Below are positions 8,386 through 16,560 of a DNA stretch of 64,000 bases, piece by piece (positions within the stretch are counted from its first letter, which is position 1; each line of letters starts with the position of its first letter). The translations under genes were made by a program, and so were the position numbers. The DNA is taken from the NCBI RefSeq assembly GCF_002368395.1, contig NZ_AP018254.1, positions 372,001 through 436,000 on the forward strand, in the 5' to 3' direction. This stretch comes from Calothrix sp. NIES-3974. Lineage in GTDB: Bacteria; Cyanobacteriota; Cyanobacteriia; Cyanobacteriales; Nostocaceae. Below the pieces are notes generated by a model. It did not search any database. It saw only the letters and a program-made list of their open reading frames with translations, and had not been told where the DNA came from.

Positions 8386-9741
8386 ATGACCTCTGCTATT
8401 CCCACCCAATACGACTTTTTACCGCGTTTTTATCGTCTTTCCAGCGTCAGTGTCCTTTCAAACATGATGGTTCCCCTTGCAGGGATAGTTGATGTGGCTT
8501 TTTTAGGACACTTGGCAGACATTCGACACTTGGCTGGTGTAATTTTAGCAACTATCCTATTTGACTATTTATACCGGGTTTTGAAATTTCTCCGTTCCAG
8601 CACCAACGCAATTACAGCCCAAGCTACTGGTTTAGATGATAACAAAGCAGTCATCCTTGCGGGTTTACGCAGTGGTTTAATCGCCTTGGGCATTAGCTTG
8701 TTGATTTTAAGTCTGCAATACCCCTTACAAAAATTGGGATTTTGGGTTTTAAGTGGTTCTCCGGAAATTGAAGCATCGGGAATTGATTATTTTTACGCTC
8801 GCATTTGGGGCGCACCCGCAGTATTAATTAATTTTGTCCTCATTGGTTGGTTCCTAGGAAGGGAAATGAACGGTGCAGTCCTGCTGATGTCAATTGTTGG
8901 TAACGGTATAAATGTGTTGTTGGATTACTTGATGATTGTCCAGTGGGGTTGGCTAAGTATGGGTGCGGGATTGGCAACCGCAATTAGTCAATATTTAGCC
9001 TTAATTGTGGGTTTAGTTTGGGCTGGTTTCACCATCAATTGGCAGGTATTTTTTGTTGCATGTCGGGAAGTCTGGGAACCACAAGCATTGAAAAAAACCA
9101 TTGGTCTTAAAGGTAATATTCTCATTCGATTTCTTGTGTTAATTAGCACCTACGCCCTATTTACCAACCTAAGTGCGAAAATGGGGACAACTACCCTAGC
9201 AGAAAACGGTTTATTGCTGCAAATAGCCCTATTTAGTCAATTTACAATCCAAGGAGTAGGTTTAACCACCCAAACCCTCACAGGTAACTTCAAAGCCAAA
9301 GGAGACAAACACAAACTCATCCCATTACTACTCATATCCCTATTTACCAGTTTAATCATTGCCACTGCGATCGCATTCATATCAGTAATTTTTCCAGATA
9401 CCATATTTGGTTTGTTGACCAACCATACAGAAGTTAACAGTGAAATCACTAATTACACCCTCTGGCTATTACCCCTACTGGGATTCACTGCGATCGCATT
9501 TATGCTAGAAGGTTATTTTATCGGTATTAAGCAGGTTATCACCCTCCGCAACGCCGTCCTCACAGCCTTTATCTGCGGATTTATTCCCTTAGCCACCATA
9601 GCCTCCTACCAGCACAACAACCATATCCTGTGGATGGGATTAGTCAGCTACATGGTGATTACCATAGTGGCATTAGCAATCCACATACCCCCCACCCTAG
9701 AAGCTGAAAAACCCGTCAAAACCAAAGTTTTTTCCAGTTAA
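8386..9741 (+). CDS. MATE-family efflux transporter (451 aa)
   Basis: The protein has about 12 hydrophobic segments and a typical MATE/DinF-like N-terminus (FYRLSSVSVLSNMMVPLAGIVDVAFLGHLADIRHLAGV), with a second related half beginning near residue 235 (KGNILIRFLVLISTYALFTNLSAKMG). The length is normal for the family. Such proteins exchange Na+ or H+ for organic cations or metabolites at the inner membrane. The substrate cannot be told. Neighbours (a phosphatase and MetF) give no functional hint, and the gene looks monocistronic between repeat arrays. Confidence 0.9.
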   Translation: MTSAIPTQYDFLPRFYRLSSVSVLSNMMVPLAGIVDVAFLGHLADIRHLAGVILATILFDYLYRVLKFLRSSTNAITAQATGLDDNKAVILAGLRSGLIALGISLLILSLQYPLQKLGFWVLSGSPEIEASGIDYFYARIWGAPAVLINFVLIGWFLGREMNGAVLLMSIVGNGINVLLDYLMIVQWGWLSMGAGLATAISQYLALIVGLVWAGFTINWQVFFVACREVWEPQALKKTIGLKGNILIRFLVLISTYALFTNLSAKMGTTTLAENGLLLQIALFSQFTIQGVGLTTQTLTGNFKAKGDKHKLIPLLLISLFTSLIIATAIAFISVIFPDTIFGLLTNHTEVNSEITNYTLWLLPLLGFTAIAFMLEGYFIGIKQVITLRNAVLTAFICGFIPLATIASYQHNNHILWMGLVSYMVITIVALAIHIPPTLEAEKPVKTKVFSS

Positions 9742-9754
9742 ATTAACCTGCAAC

Positions 9755-10017
9755 GTAGAGACGTAGCGATGCTACGTCTCTACGATAATCCAAAATCTAA
9801 AATCCAAAAATTCCCACAGACGTAACAATGCTACATCTCTACAGACGTTAATCCAAAATCTAAAATCTAAAATCCAAAAATTCCCACAGACGTAGCAATG
9901 CTACATATCTACAGACGTTCATCCAAAATCCAAAATCTAAAATCTAAAAATTCCCACAGACGTAGCAATGCTACGTCTCTACAGACGTTAATCCAAAATC
10001 TAAAATCTAAAAATTCC
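9755..10017. repeat. Compound array 4: four palindromes alternating with heptamer (AATCTAAA/AATCCAAA) blocks
   Basis: Four dyads of the type GACGTAGCAATGCTACGTC (first copy 9755-9783; later copies near 9820, 9887 and 9957) alternate with blocks of (A)ATCCAAA / AATCTAAA heptamers and the phrase AAAAATTCCCA. The unit is about 65-70 bp. The array fills the whole spacer between the convergent MATE and metF genes, and its last heptamers form the 3' end of metF. Confidence 0.85.
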
Positions 10018-11002
10018 CATCGACTTGCGCATACACCTTACCAATGGGTGCAATTCCGGCCATATCGAGAATTGGTGCAATCAAATCCTCCCGCTTTACC
10101 GCCATCAAATGCACACCCTGACACAACTGTTTGGCAAATTGCACCTGTTCCGAGGCGATTTTCATCCCCTCCTGTAACGGATCTGGTGCTGCTGCTAAAC
10201 GGTCAATAATATCTTGGGGAATATTCACACCTGGAACCATCCGGTTAATAAACTCCGCATTTTTCGCCGACTTTAACAGAAAAATCCCCGCCAAAATCGG
10301 TTTATTACAACCAGCTGCAATTCCATCCATGAACTTTTGTAAACGGTCAAAATCGGTGATTAACTGACTTTGGAAAAACTGCGCACCTGCGGCCAATTTT
10401 TTCTCAAACCGACTTTGCAAACCCGACCAACTGGAACATTGGGGGTCAACCGCAGCTCCTGGGAATAGATCCAATTCCCCGTCCGTCAACGGTTTGTCAT
10501 TAAAATCCACACCCAAATTTAACTTTTGGATCACCTGTAACAATCGTACCGCTTCCAAATCAAACACACCCTTGCAATTTGGATGATCACCCGCCTTCAC
10601 CGGGTCTCCAGTTAATGCTAAAATATTGCGAATACCCAAGGCATGAGCGCCCATTAAATCAGCCTGCATGGCAATTCGATTGCGATCGCGACAGGCAAAT
10701 TGACAAATTGGCTCAATTCCATGCTTCAGCAAAATTGCGGAGGCAGCCAACGGAGTCATGCGTAAAACCGCACGGCTACCATCAGTAATATTGACGGCAT
10801 GAACCCTCCCCTTAAGGGTCGCCGCCATTCTCAACATATGCTCTGGATTACCTCCTTTAGGAGGAGCAACCTCAGCAGTAATTAAAAAATCACCGTTCCT
10901 AGCTGCATCACGAAAAGAAATTGATGAAAGAAAATTTGAAGTATCAGCCATAACATCGAGTGAATGGACTCTAGGTACAGCTATAGCATACAATCCTGTC
11001 AT
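10007..11002 (-). CDS. metF: Methylenetetrahydrofolate reductase
   Basis: This is a TIM-barrel flavoprotein of the MTHFR family, reducing 5,10-methylene-THF to 5-methyl-THF for methionine synthesis. Recognisable segments are FLITAEVAPPKGG, HAVNITDGSRAVLRM, PICQFACRDRNR, LGIRNILALTGDPVKAGDH, and AAGAQFFQSQLITD near the middle. The length fits the short form without a regulatory domain. The start at 11002 has a GAGG seven bases upstream; an alternative Met at residue 18 (MADTSNF, 10951) fits family alignments slightly better. The final Gly-Asn-Phe-stop is encoded by the heptamer repeat array, a sign that the repeat has eroded or replaced the original 3' end. Confidence 0.9.
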   Translation of the reverse strand: MTGLYAIAVPRVHSLDVMADTSNFLSSISFRDAARNGDFLITAEVAPPKGGNPEHMLRMAATLKGRVHAVNITDGSRAVLRMTPLAASAILLKHGIEPICQFACRDRNRIAMQADLMGAHALGIRNILALTGDPVKAGDHPNCKGVFDLEAVRLLQVIQKLNLGVDFNDKPLTDGELDLFPGAAVDPQCSSWSGLQSRFEKKLAAGAQFFQSQLITDFDRLQKFMDGIAAGCNKPILAGIFLLKSAKNAEFINRMVPGVNIPQDIIDRLAAAPDPLQEGMKIASEQVQFAKQLCQGVHLMAVKREDLIAPILDMAGIAPIGKVYAQVDGNF

Positions 11003-11238
11003 CAGGAAACCTCACCCTGACAGAGGTTATCTTGAGGATGCAGGAGACAGGAGAATATACTTCGCACGCTGATATATTTCCCTTTTGTTTTGTTGACAGA
11101 TGACAGTTGACGGTTGACCTTTAAGCATTAACTGTCTAAAGGAAAAGCTTAGTTTACGGACGTGGAAAGTATAACGCACGTCTACAGAATTCACTACTCC
11201 CTGCTCCCTACTCCCTACTCACTGTATTTATTGAAAAT
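11003..11238. other. metF-trpS spacer with TGACAGT and GGGAGTA-type heptamer repeats
   Basis: The spacer contains GTTGACAGATGACAGTTGACGG (heptamer-like, 11092-11113) and CTCCCTGCTCCCTACTCCCT (11202-11221). Both are short tandem heptanucleotide repeats typical of heterocystous cyanobacteria. No gene or clear terminator is seen. Confidence 0.6.
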
Positions 11239-12246
11239 CTAGATTGGTAAAGAATATCCCATCGCCTTTTTAACCTCATTCAAAGTCGAAACAGCCAAAG
11301 CTTCCGCTTTCTCCCTACCATCCCGTAACACCGATTCCAAATAACCCCTATCATCCATTACAGCTTGATATTTTTCCTGAATCGGCTTTAGTGCATTAAT
11401 CGTCGTTTCTGTCAACAACGGTTTAAATTGTCCCCAACCCATATCAGCACATTCATCCGCAACTTCTTGCTTCGATTTCCCCGAAAGCAACATATACATA
11501 GTCAGTAAATTATTACACTCTGGTCGCTCCGGGTCATCAAACACTAAACCCCGTTGCGGATCGGTTTTGCACTTCTTAATTTTTTTCGTAATTTCTTCGG
11601 GGGAGTCCAGTAAATTAATCCGACTCAATTCCGAAGGGTCAGATTTAGACATTTTTTTCGTCCCATCTGTCAAACTCATCACCCTTGCACCTTCCTTACG
11701 AATCAAAGGTTCTGGGGATTTGAGAACTTTTTCACCCTTACCAAACAGATGATTAAACCGATCAACAATATCCCGCGTCAACTCGATATGTTGCTTTTGG
11801 TCTTCCCCCACCGGAACTTTATCCGCTTGATATAACAAAATATCCGCAGCCATTAACACTGGATAATCCAACAAACCCACCCCGACATTTTCACCCTGCT
11901 TTTGCGCCTTCTCTTTATACTGGATCATATCCGTTAACCAATTCAGTGGCGTAATGCAATTGAGTAACCAAGTTAACTCAGCATGGGCGGAAACATGGGA
12001 CTGGATAAAAATATTTGCATATTGCAAATCAATACCACAAGCAAGGTACAACGCTGCAATACTATAACTATCTTGGGCTAAGGTTGCGGGATTGTGGGGT
12101 ACGGTAATCGCGTGTAAATCAACTACACAAAAATAATTCTCAAACTGGCTTTGTATTTCTACCCAGTTACGGATTGCACCAAAATAATTCCCTAAATGCA
12201 AATTTCCTGTTGGTTGGACTCCGGATAAAATACGCTGCCTACTCAT
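11239..12246 (-). CDS. trpS: Tryptophan--tRNA ligase
   Basis: This class I aminoacyl-tRNA synthetase charges tRNA-Trp. The HIGH-type motif is GNLHLGNYFGAI near residue 12 and the KMSKS loop is KKMSKSDPSE near residue 198. At 335 aa it has the standard bacterial length. Other family segments are visible: CVVDLHAITVPHNP, LLDYPVLMAADILLYQADKVPVGEDQKQH. The tRNA-Trp gene itself lies elsewhere in the window (55257-55329). The gene appears monocistronic. Confidence 0.97.
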   Translation of the reverse strand: MSRQRILSGVQPTGNLHLGNYFGAIRNWVEIQSQFENYFCVVDLHAITVPHNPATLAQDSYSIAALYLACGIDLQYANIFIQSHVSAHAELTWLLNCITPLNWLTDMIQYKEKAQKQGENVGVGLLDYPVLMAADILLYQADKVPVGEDQKQHIELTRDIVDRFNHLFGKGEKVLKSPEPLIRKEGARVMSLTDGTKKMSKSDPSELSRINLLDSPEEITKKIKKCKTDPQRGLVFDDPERPECNNLLTMYMLLSGKSKQEVADECADMGWGQFKPLLTETTINALKPIQEKYQAVMDDRGYLESVLRDGREKAEALAVSTLNEVKKAMGYSLPI

Positions 12247-12410
12247 ATATTTTCAACTAACTCTGGTTTATCGATCACAATAACGCACATCCCATTGTGC
12301 CATTTTCCAGCGCCTGTGGGGAGGAAATTGCCATCCTAATTTTCTCCAACTAAAGTATGAGTCTCTTCCTTCGATAGTTGTATAGCTGTAAATACAACGT
12401 TTTTCCGATG

Positions 12411-12426
12411 TTCAACCTAGGTTGAA
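12411..12426. promoter_or_regulatory. Perfect 16-bp palindrome upstream of bacteriocin-like precursor genes
   Basis: TTCAACCTAGGTTGAA is a perfect palindrome 142 bp upstream of the first precursor ATG. It is followed within a few bases by TGCATACTATAAA, which holds a -10-like TACTAT. The layout is that of an operator over or beside a promoter. The regulator is unknown. Confidence 0.5.
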
Positions 12427-12567
12427 TTGCATACTATAAACACATCAAGCGAAACGAACCGCAGCGAAGATAAATAAAAAACAAATATTCAAAGTTTTCT
12501 CTCGCTGCATCTTCCTCGCAAATTAAGAAACAAACAACATTATTAAATTAATCCAGGATTTAAAACC

Positions 12568-12819
12568 ATGTCTAACGAAATCAAAAACAGCGCAGTAGAA
12601 CTTTCCATCGACGAATTAGAAACAGTAGCAGGTGGATTTGGAATTATCCTCGCTCCCGGTCAAGCTTTAGATTTAGATACCGATGCTAACTTCCAACAAA
12701 AAGATTTAGCAGTTGCGCAACAAACCTTTGCAGGTCCCGGTGGTGCTGGTAACGCTTTAGTTGTTCAAGCTCGTGAAATTAAGAGCAATTCTGGCCAATC
12801 TCTGAATTTGTTCAACTAA
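12568..12819 (+). CDS. Bacteriocin-like double-glycine precursor peptide 1 (83 aa)
   Basis: The leader MSNEIKNSAVELSIDELETVAGG ends in the Gly-Gly processing site typical of peptides exported by C39-protease ABC transporters. The leader style (SAVELSxxELETVAGG) is that of the cyanobacterial CTB-type bacteriocin-like family. The 60-residue core begins FGIILAPG and includes QQTFAGPGGAGNALVVQAREIK; it has no Cys, so lanthionine or disulfide modification is unlikely. An SD-like AGGA precedes the ATG. The next gene is an almost exact duplicate. No transporter or modification enzyme lies nearby. Confidence 0.85.
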   Translation: MSNEIKNSAVELSIDELETVAGGFGIILAPGQALDLDTDANFQQKDLAVAQQTFAGPGGAGNALVVQAREIKSNSGQSLNLFN

Positions 12820-12835
12820 TTTAACTAAATATACT

Positions 12836-12866
12836 GGGCAAATTAATAAATATCAAATATTTGCCC
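12836..12866 (+). terminator. Hairpin between precursor genes 1 and 2
   Basis: GGGCAAAT (12836-12843) pairs with ATTTGCCC (12859-12866), followed by TTCTCC. An equivalent hairpin lies after gene 2 (13204-13234). The stem is of moderate strength without a pure T-run, so it could be an attenuator or an mRNA-stabilising structure rather than a full terminator. Confidence 0.5.
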
Positions 12867-12926
12867 TTCTCCCCACAAATTTCATTCAAACTCACAAACT
12901 AACTCATTAAACAAGGAACGAAAACC

Positions 12927-13178
12927 ATGTCTGACGAAATTAAAAACAGCGCAGTAGAACTTTCTATCGACGAATTAGAAACAGTAGCAGGTGGATTTGG
13001 AATTATCCTCGCTCCCGCTCAAGCTTTAGATTTAGATACCGATGCTAACTTCCAACAAAAGGATTTAGCAGTTGCGCAACAAACCTTTGCAGGTCCCGGT
13101 GGTGCTGGTAACGCTTTAGTTGTTCAAGCTCGTGAAATTAAGAGCAATTCTGGCCAATCTCTGAATTTGTTCAACTAA
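12927..13178 (+). CDS. Bacteriocin-like double-glycine precursor peptide 2 (83 aa)
   Basis: This differs from precursor 1 at only two residues (Asn3 to Asp, Gly31 to Ala). The duplication includes most of the flanking spacer, giving a unit of about 360 bp. The DNA is nearly identical as well, which points to recent tandem duplication or gene conversion. The ribosome-binding site is AAGGAAC. The leader again ends ETVAGG. The function is inferred from the leader and small size only. Confidence 0.85.
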   Translation: MSDEIKNSAVELSIDELETVAGGFGIILAPAQALDLDTDANFQQKDLAVAQQTFAGPGGAGNALVVQAREIKSNSGQSLNLFN

Positions 13179-13203
13179 TTTAACTAGTTTAACTAACTTA
13201 ACT

Positions 13204-13234
13204 GGGCAAATTAATAAATACCAAATATTTGCCC
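13204..13234 (+). terminator. Hairpin between precursor genes 2 and 3
   Basis: GGGCAAAT (13204-13211) pairs with ATTTGCCC (13227-13234); it is the duplicate of the hairpin at 12836. Read-through to gene 3 seems likely because the next gene lies only 62 bp downstream. Confidence 0.5.
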
Positions 13235-13295
13235 TTCTCCCAACAAATCTCATTCAAACTCACAAACTAACTCATTTATATCAGGAGTCACAGTC

Positions 13296-13532
13296 ATGTC
13301 GCACAAAATCAAAATTACAGCAGTAGAACTATCAGTTAGTGAACTGGATAGCGTTGCAGGTGGATTTGGTTACGGGTATGGATTCGGTTATTTACCAACC
13401 ACACCCTCAACTCCCCATAGTCCAATCAAATTTGACCTGATTGATAAAGAAGGATTCCCTTTCGGACACAAGAAACAACATGAATCCTATACCCACGAAA
13501 GCTACGAATCCTACGAACATCAGTCTGAATAA
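13296..13532 (+). CDS. Bacteriocin-like precursor peptide 3 with a divergent aromatic/His-rich core (78 aa)
   Basis: The leader (MSHKIKITAVELSVSELDSVAGG) is clearly related to those of the two upstream peptides, but the core is unrelated: FGYGYGFGYLPTT near the start, then PFGHKKQHES and a Tyr/His/Glu/Ser-rich tail (YTHESYESYEHQSE). A good SD (AGGAG) precedes the ATG. The same leader attached to a new core is how precursor families diversify when one exporter handles several products. The mature product is unknown. Confidence 0.8.
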   Translation: MSHKIKITAVELSVSELDSVAGGFGYGYGFGYLPTTPSTPHSPIKFDLIDKEGFPFGHKKQHESYTHESYESYEHQSE

Positions 13533-13575
13533 AAACAGGGATGTACTTGCAAATCTCCTAGATCGTTGGCTAAAT

Positions 13576-13608
13576 ATACCGGGAAGACTATCTTCTCGGT
13601 ATTTTGTT
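13576..13608 (+). terminator. Strong intrinsic terminator after precursor gene 3
   Basis: A 12-bp stem, ATACCGGGAAGA (13576-13587) with TCTTCTCGGTAT (13591-13602), closes a 3-base loop, has one G-U pair, and is followed by TTTTGTTATT. It lies 44 bp after the third precursor stop and would close the three-gene unit. Confidence 0.85.
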
Positions 13609-13656
13609 ATTCTGGATTTCTCGCGAGTAATTCGTTTGATGCGGAGGGAGTGGGGA

Positions 13657-13754
13657 CAATACGGTTCGGATAAGAAAATTCATAAACATTGTAGAGACGA
13701 GATATATCGCGTCTCCCGAAACCACAACGAAAAATTATTAACCGAACCGTATTG
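13657..13754. mobile_element. MITE-like element, CAATACGGTTCGG ends, copy 1
   Basis: The left end CAATACGGTTCGGATAA and the right end TTAACCGAACCGTATTG are near-perfect terminal inverted repeats (98 bp overall). The centre carries the AGACGAGATATATCGCGTCT dyad. A second copy lies at 34545-34650. GGGAGTA heptamers follow at once (13754-13785). It encodes nothing. Confidence 0.85.
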
Positions 13755-13860
13755 GGAGTGGGGAGTAGGGAGTAGGAAGTGGGAATAAGCTATTATGTAG
13801 ACCTGTAGCGTAGCAATCTACTGGTCACTGACCCCGTATCAAGTATAATATCTCCACACA

Positions 13861-13900
13861 AAATGCGATCGCTTGGTTGGGATAACAGGCGATCGCATTT
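13861..13900. terminator. Inverted HIP1 pair; possible terminator of the secreted-protein gene
   Basis: AAATGCGATCGC (13861-13872) and GCGATCGCATTT (13889-13900) form a perfect 12-bp stem around a 16-base loop. Read on the minus strand it ends in ATTTTGTG and lies about 140 bp after the gene ending at 14042. It may be a terminator for that gene. Confidence 0.4.
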
Positions 13901-14041
13901 GTCAGTAATGGTAATTATCAATATAAGTGTGTTTTTTTGATATAAGTAATATTTACAATTTAATTACCTTTCAATAAACCAATAAACTATATTGAAATAC
14001 CAAACATATTATTTAGGATTAGGAATTCATCAGTTATCTTT

Positions 14042-14656
14042 TTAACGTAAACGATTTGTATAAATTCCAAAAGAATCTAAAAATTCATCCACTTCCCCAG
14101 TCAGTGTCTTCGGAGTCACTGCTCCTATAATATACATTCTTCTTTGAACTATGTAGCTTCTATATTTTCCTTTTGTTCCATCATTATTTAGCACCAATAT
14201 CTCGATTCCCGGATACTTATCAGCGATAGTCAAATCAGTGGTGCTAATGATTTTCCCTTCACTCGCAAATGATTCTTTAAGGGTCTCTCGTAATACTTGA
14301 GCGACTGCATTACCGGGGAGATAAGATACTTCGGATGGCAGGTCTCGGTAATGAATAACATAAACTGTTTGAGTGTTATTGCTGTATGAAACTAATTTCT
14401 GATTTTTATTTTCTTGGATTACACCGGGAATTCTAATTTCAAAATCTCCATCTGCACCCACATAGGTATCATTCTGTGCAATCAAGATAGGTTGTTTGGC
14501 TGTTGTTTGATGATTATTAACTAGTGCGAAAGATTTTGATTCGGATTGATTAATTTCTGTATTATTTACACTAATTGCTTGCGCTTTCGGAAAACCAACT
14601 GATAGCATTAACACCAAACCTGCTAATGTTAATTTACATGCCTTCCCTACCATCAT
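14042..14656 (-). CDS. Secreted protein of unknown function (204 aa)
   Basis: The start at 14656 is chosen because AGGAG lies nine bases upstream; the longer reading frame to 14725 has none. The signal peptide is KLTLAGLVLMLSVGFPKAQA. The mature part (about 180 aa) includes DTYVGADGDFEIRIPG, VYVIHYRDLPSEVSYLPG and IADKYPGIEILVLNNDG, and ends in IGAVTPKTLTGEVDEFLDSFGIY. This pattern is often seen in small cyanobacterial exported proteins, but I cannot name the family. No operon partner is adjacent. Confidence 0.75.
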   Translation of the reverse strand: MMVGKACKLTLAGLVLMLSVGFPKAQAISVNNTEINQSESKSFALVNNHQTTAKQPILIAQNDTYVGADGDFEIRIPGVIQENKNQKLVSYSNNTQTVYVIHYRDLPSEVSYLPGNAVAQVLRETLKESFASEGKIISTTDLTIADKYPGIEILVLNNDGTKGKYRSYIVQRRMYIIGAVTPKTLTGEVDEFLDSFGIYTNRLR

Positions 14657-14941
14657 TTTGTATCTCCTGTTGCTTTTGAGGTGCTGTTTTCTTTCATTCA
14701 GAAGATACAGGTTAATTACTATCAATTACGGAATCACTGAGTATCTTTATATACTCTTAATAAAATCGATTCAGTTCAACACAGAAACTACCCCACCTAA
14801 GTAAGTCGTCACAAATAAACCTAATTATGTAACGATTATGTAACGGATTGTAAACAATATTCAAAGCCTTAAGATGGCTTCCTGTCACTGCGTTCTACTC
14901 GTTTCGGACATACCTTGATTTTTTAACGCCGACTTACTTAA

Positions 14942-15378
14942 GGTTTGCTGAAAAAAAGACGCGATATATCGCGTCTCCATATCTTGCGAGGGATTGAGGA
15001 GAAAATAGATATGTAAGGTCACTGCGAACAATTTCAACTCATTGGTCTTTTGTCAATAAGTAATAATGCTCAAAATATCGTCAAAATCTGGATGAATAAA
15101 CATGATTTTGAAGGATGCGATCGCTAAATTTTCAATGCATAATTGATTCTGGCGTGGAAAACTCAGTGCAAAGGTGAATTTAATATTTCTTCTCTACCTC
15201 ACTTTTAAGGATAATTACGAGTTGACAAAACTAATTTCACCTTAACTTGTCAGGAATGATGTAAGGCTTAAAAACCTGGCATTTGTAATTTTTGCAGTTT
15301 GTGAAAAGTGGAATAGTTGGGTTAAAACCATTCCCTTTACAGACGCGACATGTCGCGTCTCTCCCTTTCCCCAGACCC
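14942..15378. mobile_element. MITE-like element, GGxxTTGCTGAAAAA end, long copy
   Basis: The left end GGTTTGCTGAAAAA leads into the dyad AGACGCGATATATCGCGTCT (14957-14976). The right part (15262-15378: AAAAACCTGGCATTTGT, TTTGTGAAAAGTG, GGGTTAAAA, then AGACGCGACATGTCGCGTCT at 15341-15360 and CAGACCC) matches a segment at 51104-51238. Compared with that copy there are about 280 extra central bases, which include an AAGGTGAA/TTCACCTT pair (15171-15243). The element abuts the 3' end of mysD. No transposase is visible. Confidence 0.7.
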
Positions 15379-15381
15379 TAC

Positions 15382-16461
15382 TTATATCCCCTTAAACAGG
15401 GAACCACAAGCGACACGAGTTCTATTTGCAGCGCGATACCATAATTCCCCAGCGACCTGTTCTAAATTTTCCCCGTCAGCTTCTAGCATTCGCGAAATCA
15501 TACTAATCTTACCGAAAGACCAAAATAGACCTGCTTCCAAGAAGTAGGGTTGATTTGTATCTGCATGGATGCGAAAATCATACAAAGAGTAATCCCGACA
15601 TCCTAAAGCAATGTGAGCTGTTTTCGCTGCTTCTGCAAGTTCTGTAAATAACTCTGGTGTCACATTTGCTGGACATACGGGTTTTGCTGTCGGTTGGTCT
15701 GGTTGTTTTTTGGGTGTGCCGTCTGTTTGCAATTCCAGTTTGTCCTGGGTAGTACGGATAGGATGTTCTGGTGTGAATAGATATTCAATCATGGAGGGAA
15801 CTACTAATTGATTATTCCGTTCAATGACTGCAACACGTATTTCCCTTCCCGGTATATACTCTTCCACTAGCAAAGTATCATCGAATTGAAAACCTGTTTG
15901 CAATGCAGTATCTATCTCTGCTTTCTCCCTCACTAACGTCACACCTAAAGAGTTGTCCTCAGAATTCGGTTTGACAACGAAAGGAGGTTGCATCGTCAGT
16001 ATATCACCGCGACGGAGTTGTTGAGCTTGAGCAACACATACACCTGCACTTTTAACAACACTACGGGTTTGGGATTTGTTGGTAGCAACAGCTGTACAAT
16101 GGGACGGGGAACCGACTACAGGTATGCCCAAAATATCTTCAAAGAATGCTCGATAACTGGTCATCCCTGGAAAACAAAACATATGGGGAATCACCACATC
16201 TATCTGTGGTAGTCGGGATATCATCTCGGAAAGGGAAATTTTTGCCGATAATAACTCTAGGGATGAACCGATTTGCCAAAGTCCGTCTGGATGAACAACT
16301 GCATAATAGTTAATTACTCCAGCAGGTTGAATGACTGCTTGGGTATATATGATGGAAAGATTATAGTAAAAGTCGGAAACGCGAGAACCTGCTAGGTGTA
16401 GAACCCGTAATTGTTGGGTAGGTGTGGAGTTGGTTGGTAAAGAAGGTTGAATTTGAACCAT
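15382..16461 (-). CDS. mysD: D-Ala-D-Ala ligase-like MAA synthetase MysD
   Basis: This ATP-grasp enzyme of the D-Ala-D-Ala ligase family condenses an amino acid (Ser, Thr or Gly) with mycosporine-glycine to give a disubstituted MAA such as shinorine or porphyra-334. Visible features: LGIPVVGSPSHCTAVATNKSQTR, PPFVVKPNSEDNSLGVTLV (ATP loop), LLVEEYIPGREIRVAVIE, CRDYSLYDFRIHADTNQPYFLEAGLFWSFG (metal-binding Glu region). The length (359 aa) fits. The start context is unusual: a heptamer repeat abuts the ATG and no SD is present. The spacer to mysC is 730 bp, so it may have its own promoter. Confidence 0.93.
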   Translation of the reverse strand: MVQIQPSLPTNSTPTQQLRVLHLAGSRVSDFYYNLSIIYTQAVIQPAGVINYYAVVHPDGLWQIGSSLELLSAKISLSEMISRLPQIDVVIPHMFCFPGMTSYRAFFEDILGIPVVGSPSHCTAVATNKSQTRSVVKSAGVCVAQAQQLRRGDILTMQPPFVVKPNSEDNSLGVTLVREKAEIDTALQTGFQFDDTLLVEEYIPGREIRVAVIERNNQLVVPSMIEYLFTPEHPIRTTQDKLELQTDGTPKKQPDQPTAKPVCPANVTPELFTELAEAAKTAHIALGCRDYSLYDFRIHADTNQPYFLEAGLFWSFGKISMISRMLEADGENLEQVAGELWYRAANRTRVACGSLFKGI

Positions 16462-16465
16462 TTTG

Positions 16466-16560
16466 ATTTTGGATTAACGTGTGTAGAGACGTAGCATTGC
16501 TACGTCTATAATGTAATTTTGGATTAACGTGTGTAAGTAGCATTGCTACGTCTATAATTT
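16466..16560. repeat. Twofold repeat with GTAGCATTGCTAC dyad upstream of mysD
   Basis: The phrase ATTTTGGATTAACGTGTGTA followed by GTAGCATTGCTACGTCTATAAT occurs twice in direct repeat; the second copy lacks the first AGAC arm. It begins five bases upstream of the mysD start, so any mysD leader transcript carries these hairpins. Confidence 0.8.

Noticed and set aside
9755-10017. Possible CRISPR array with about 65-bp period
   Set aside because: The sequences between palindromes are heptamer repeats, not unique spacers.
13441-13788. 115-aa frame overlapping precursor gene 3
   Set aside because: It is out of frame with the leader-bearing gene, crosses its terminator and a MITE, and has no independent start signal.
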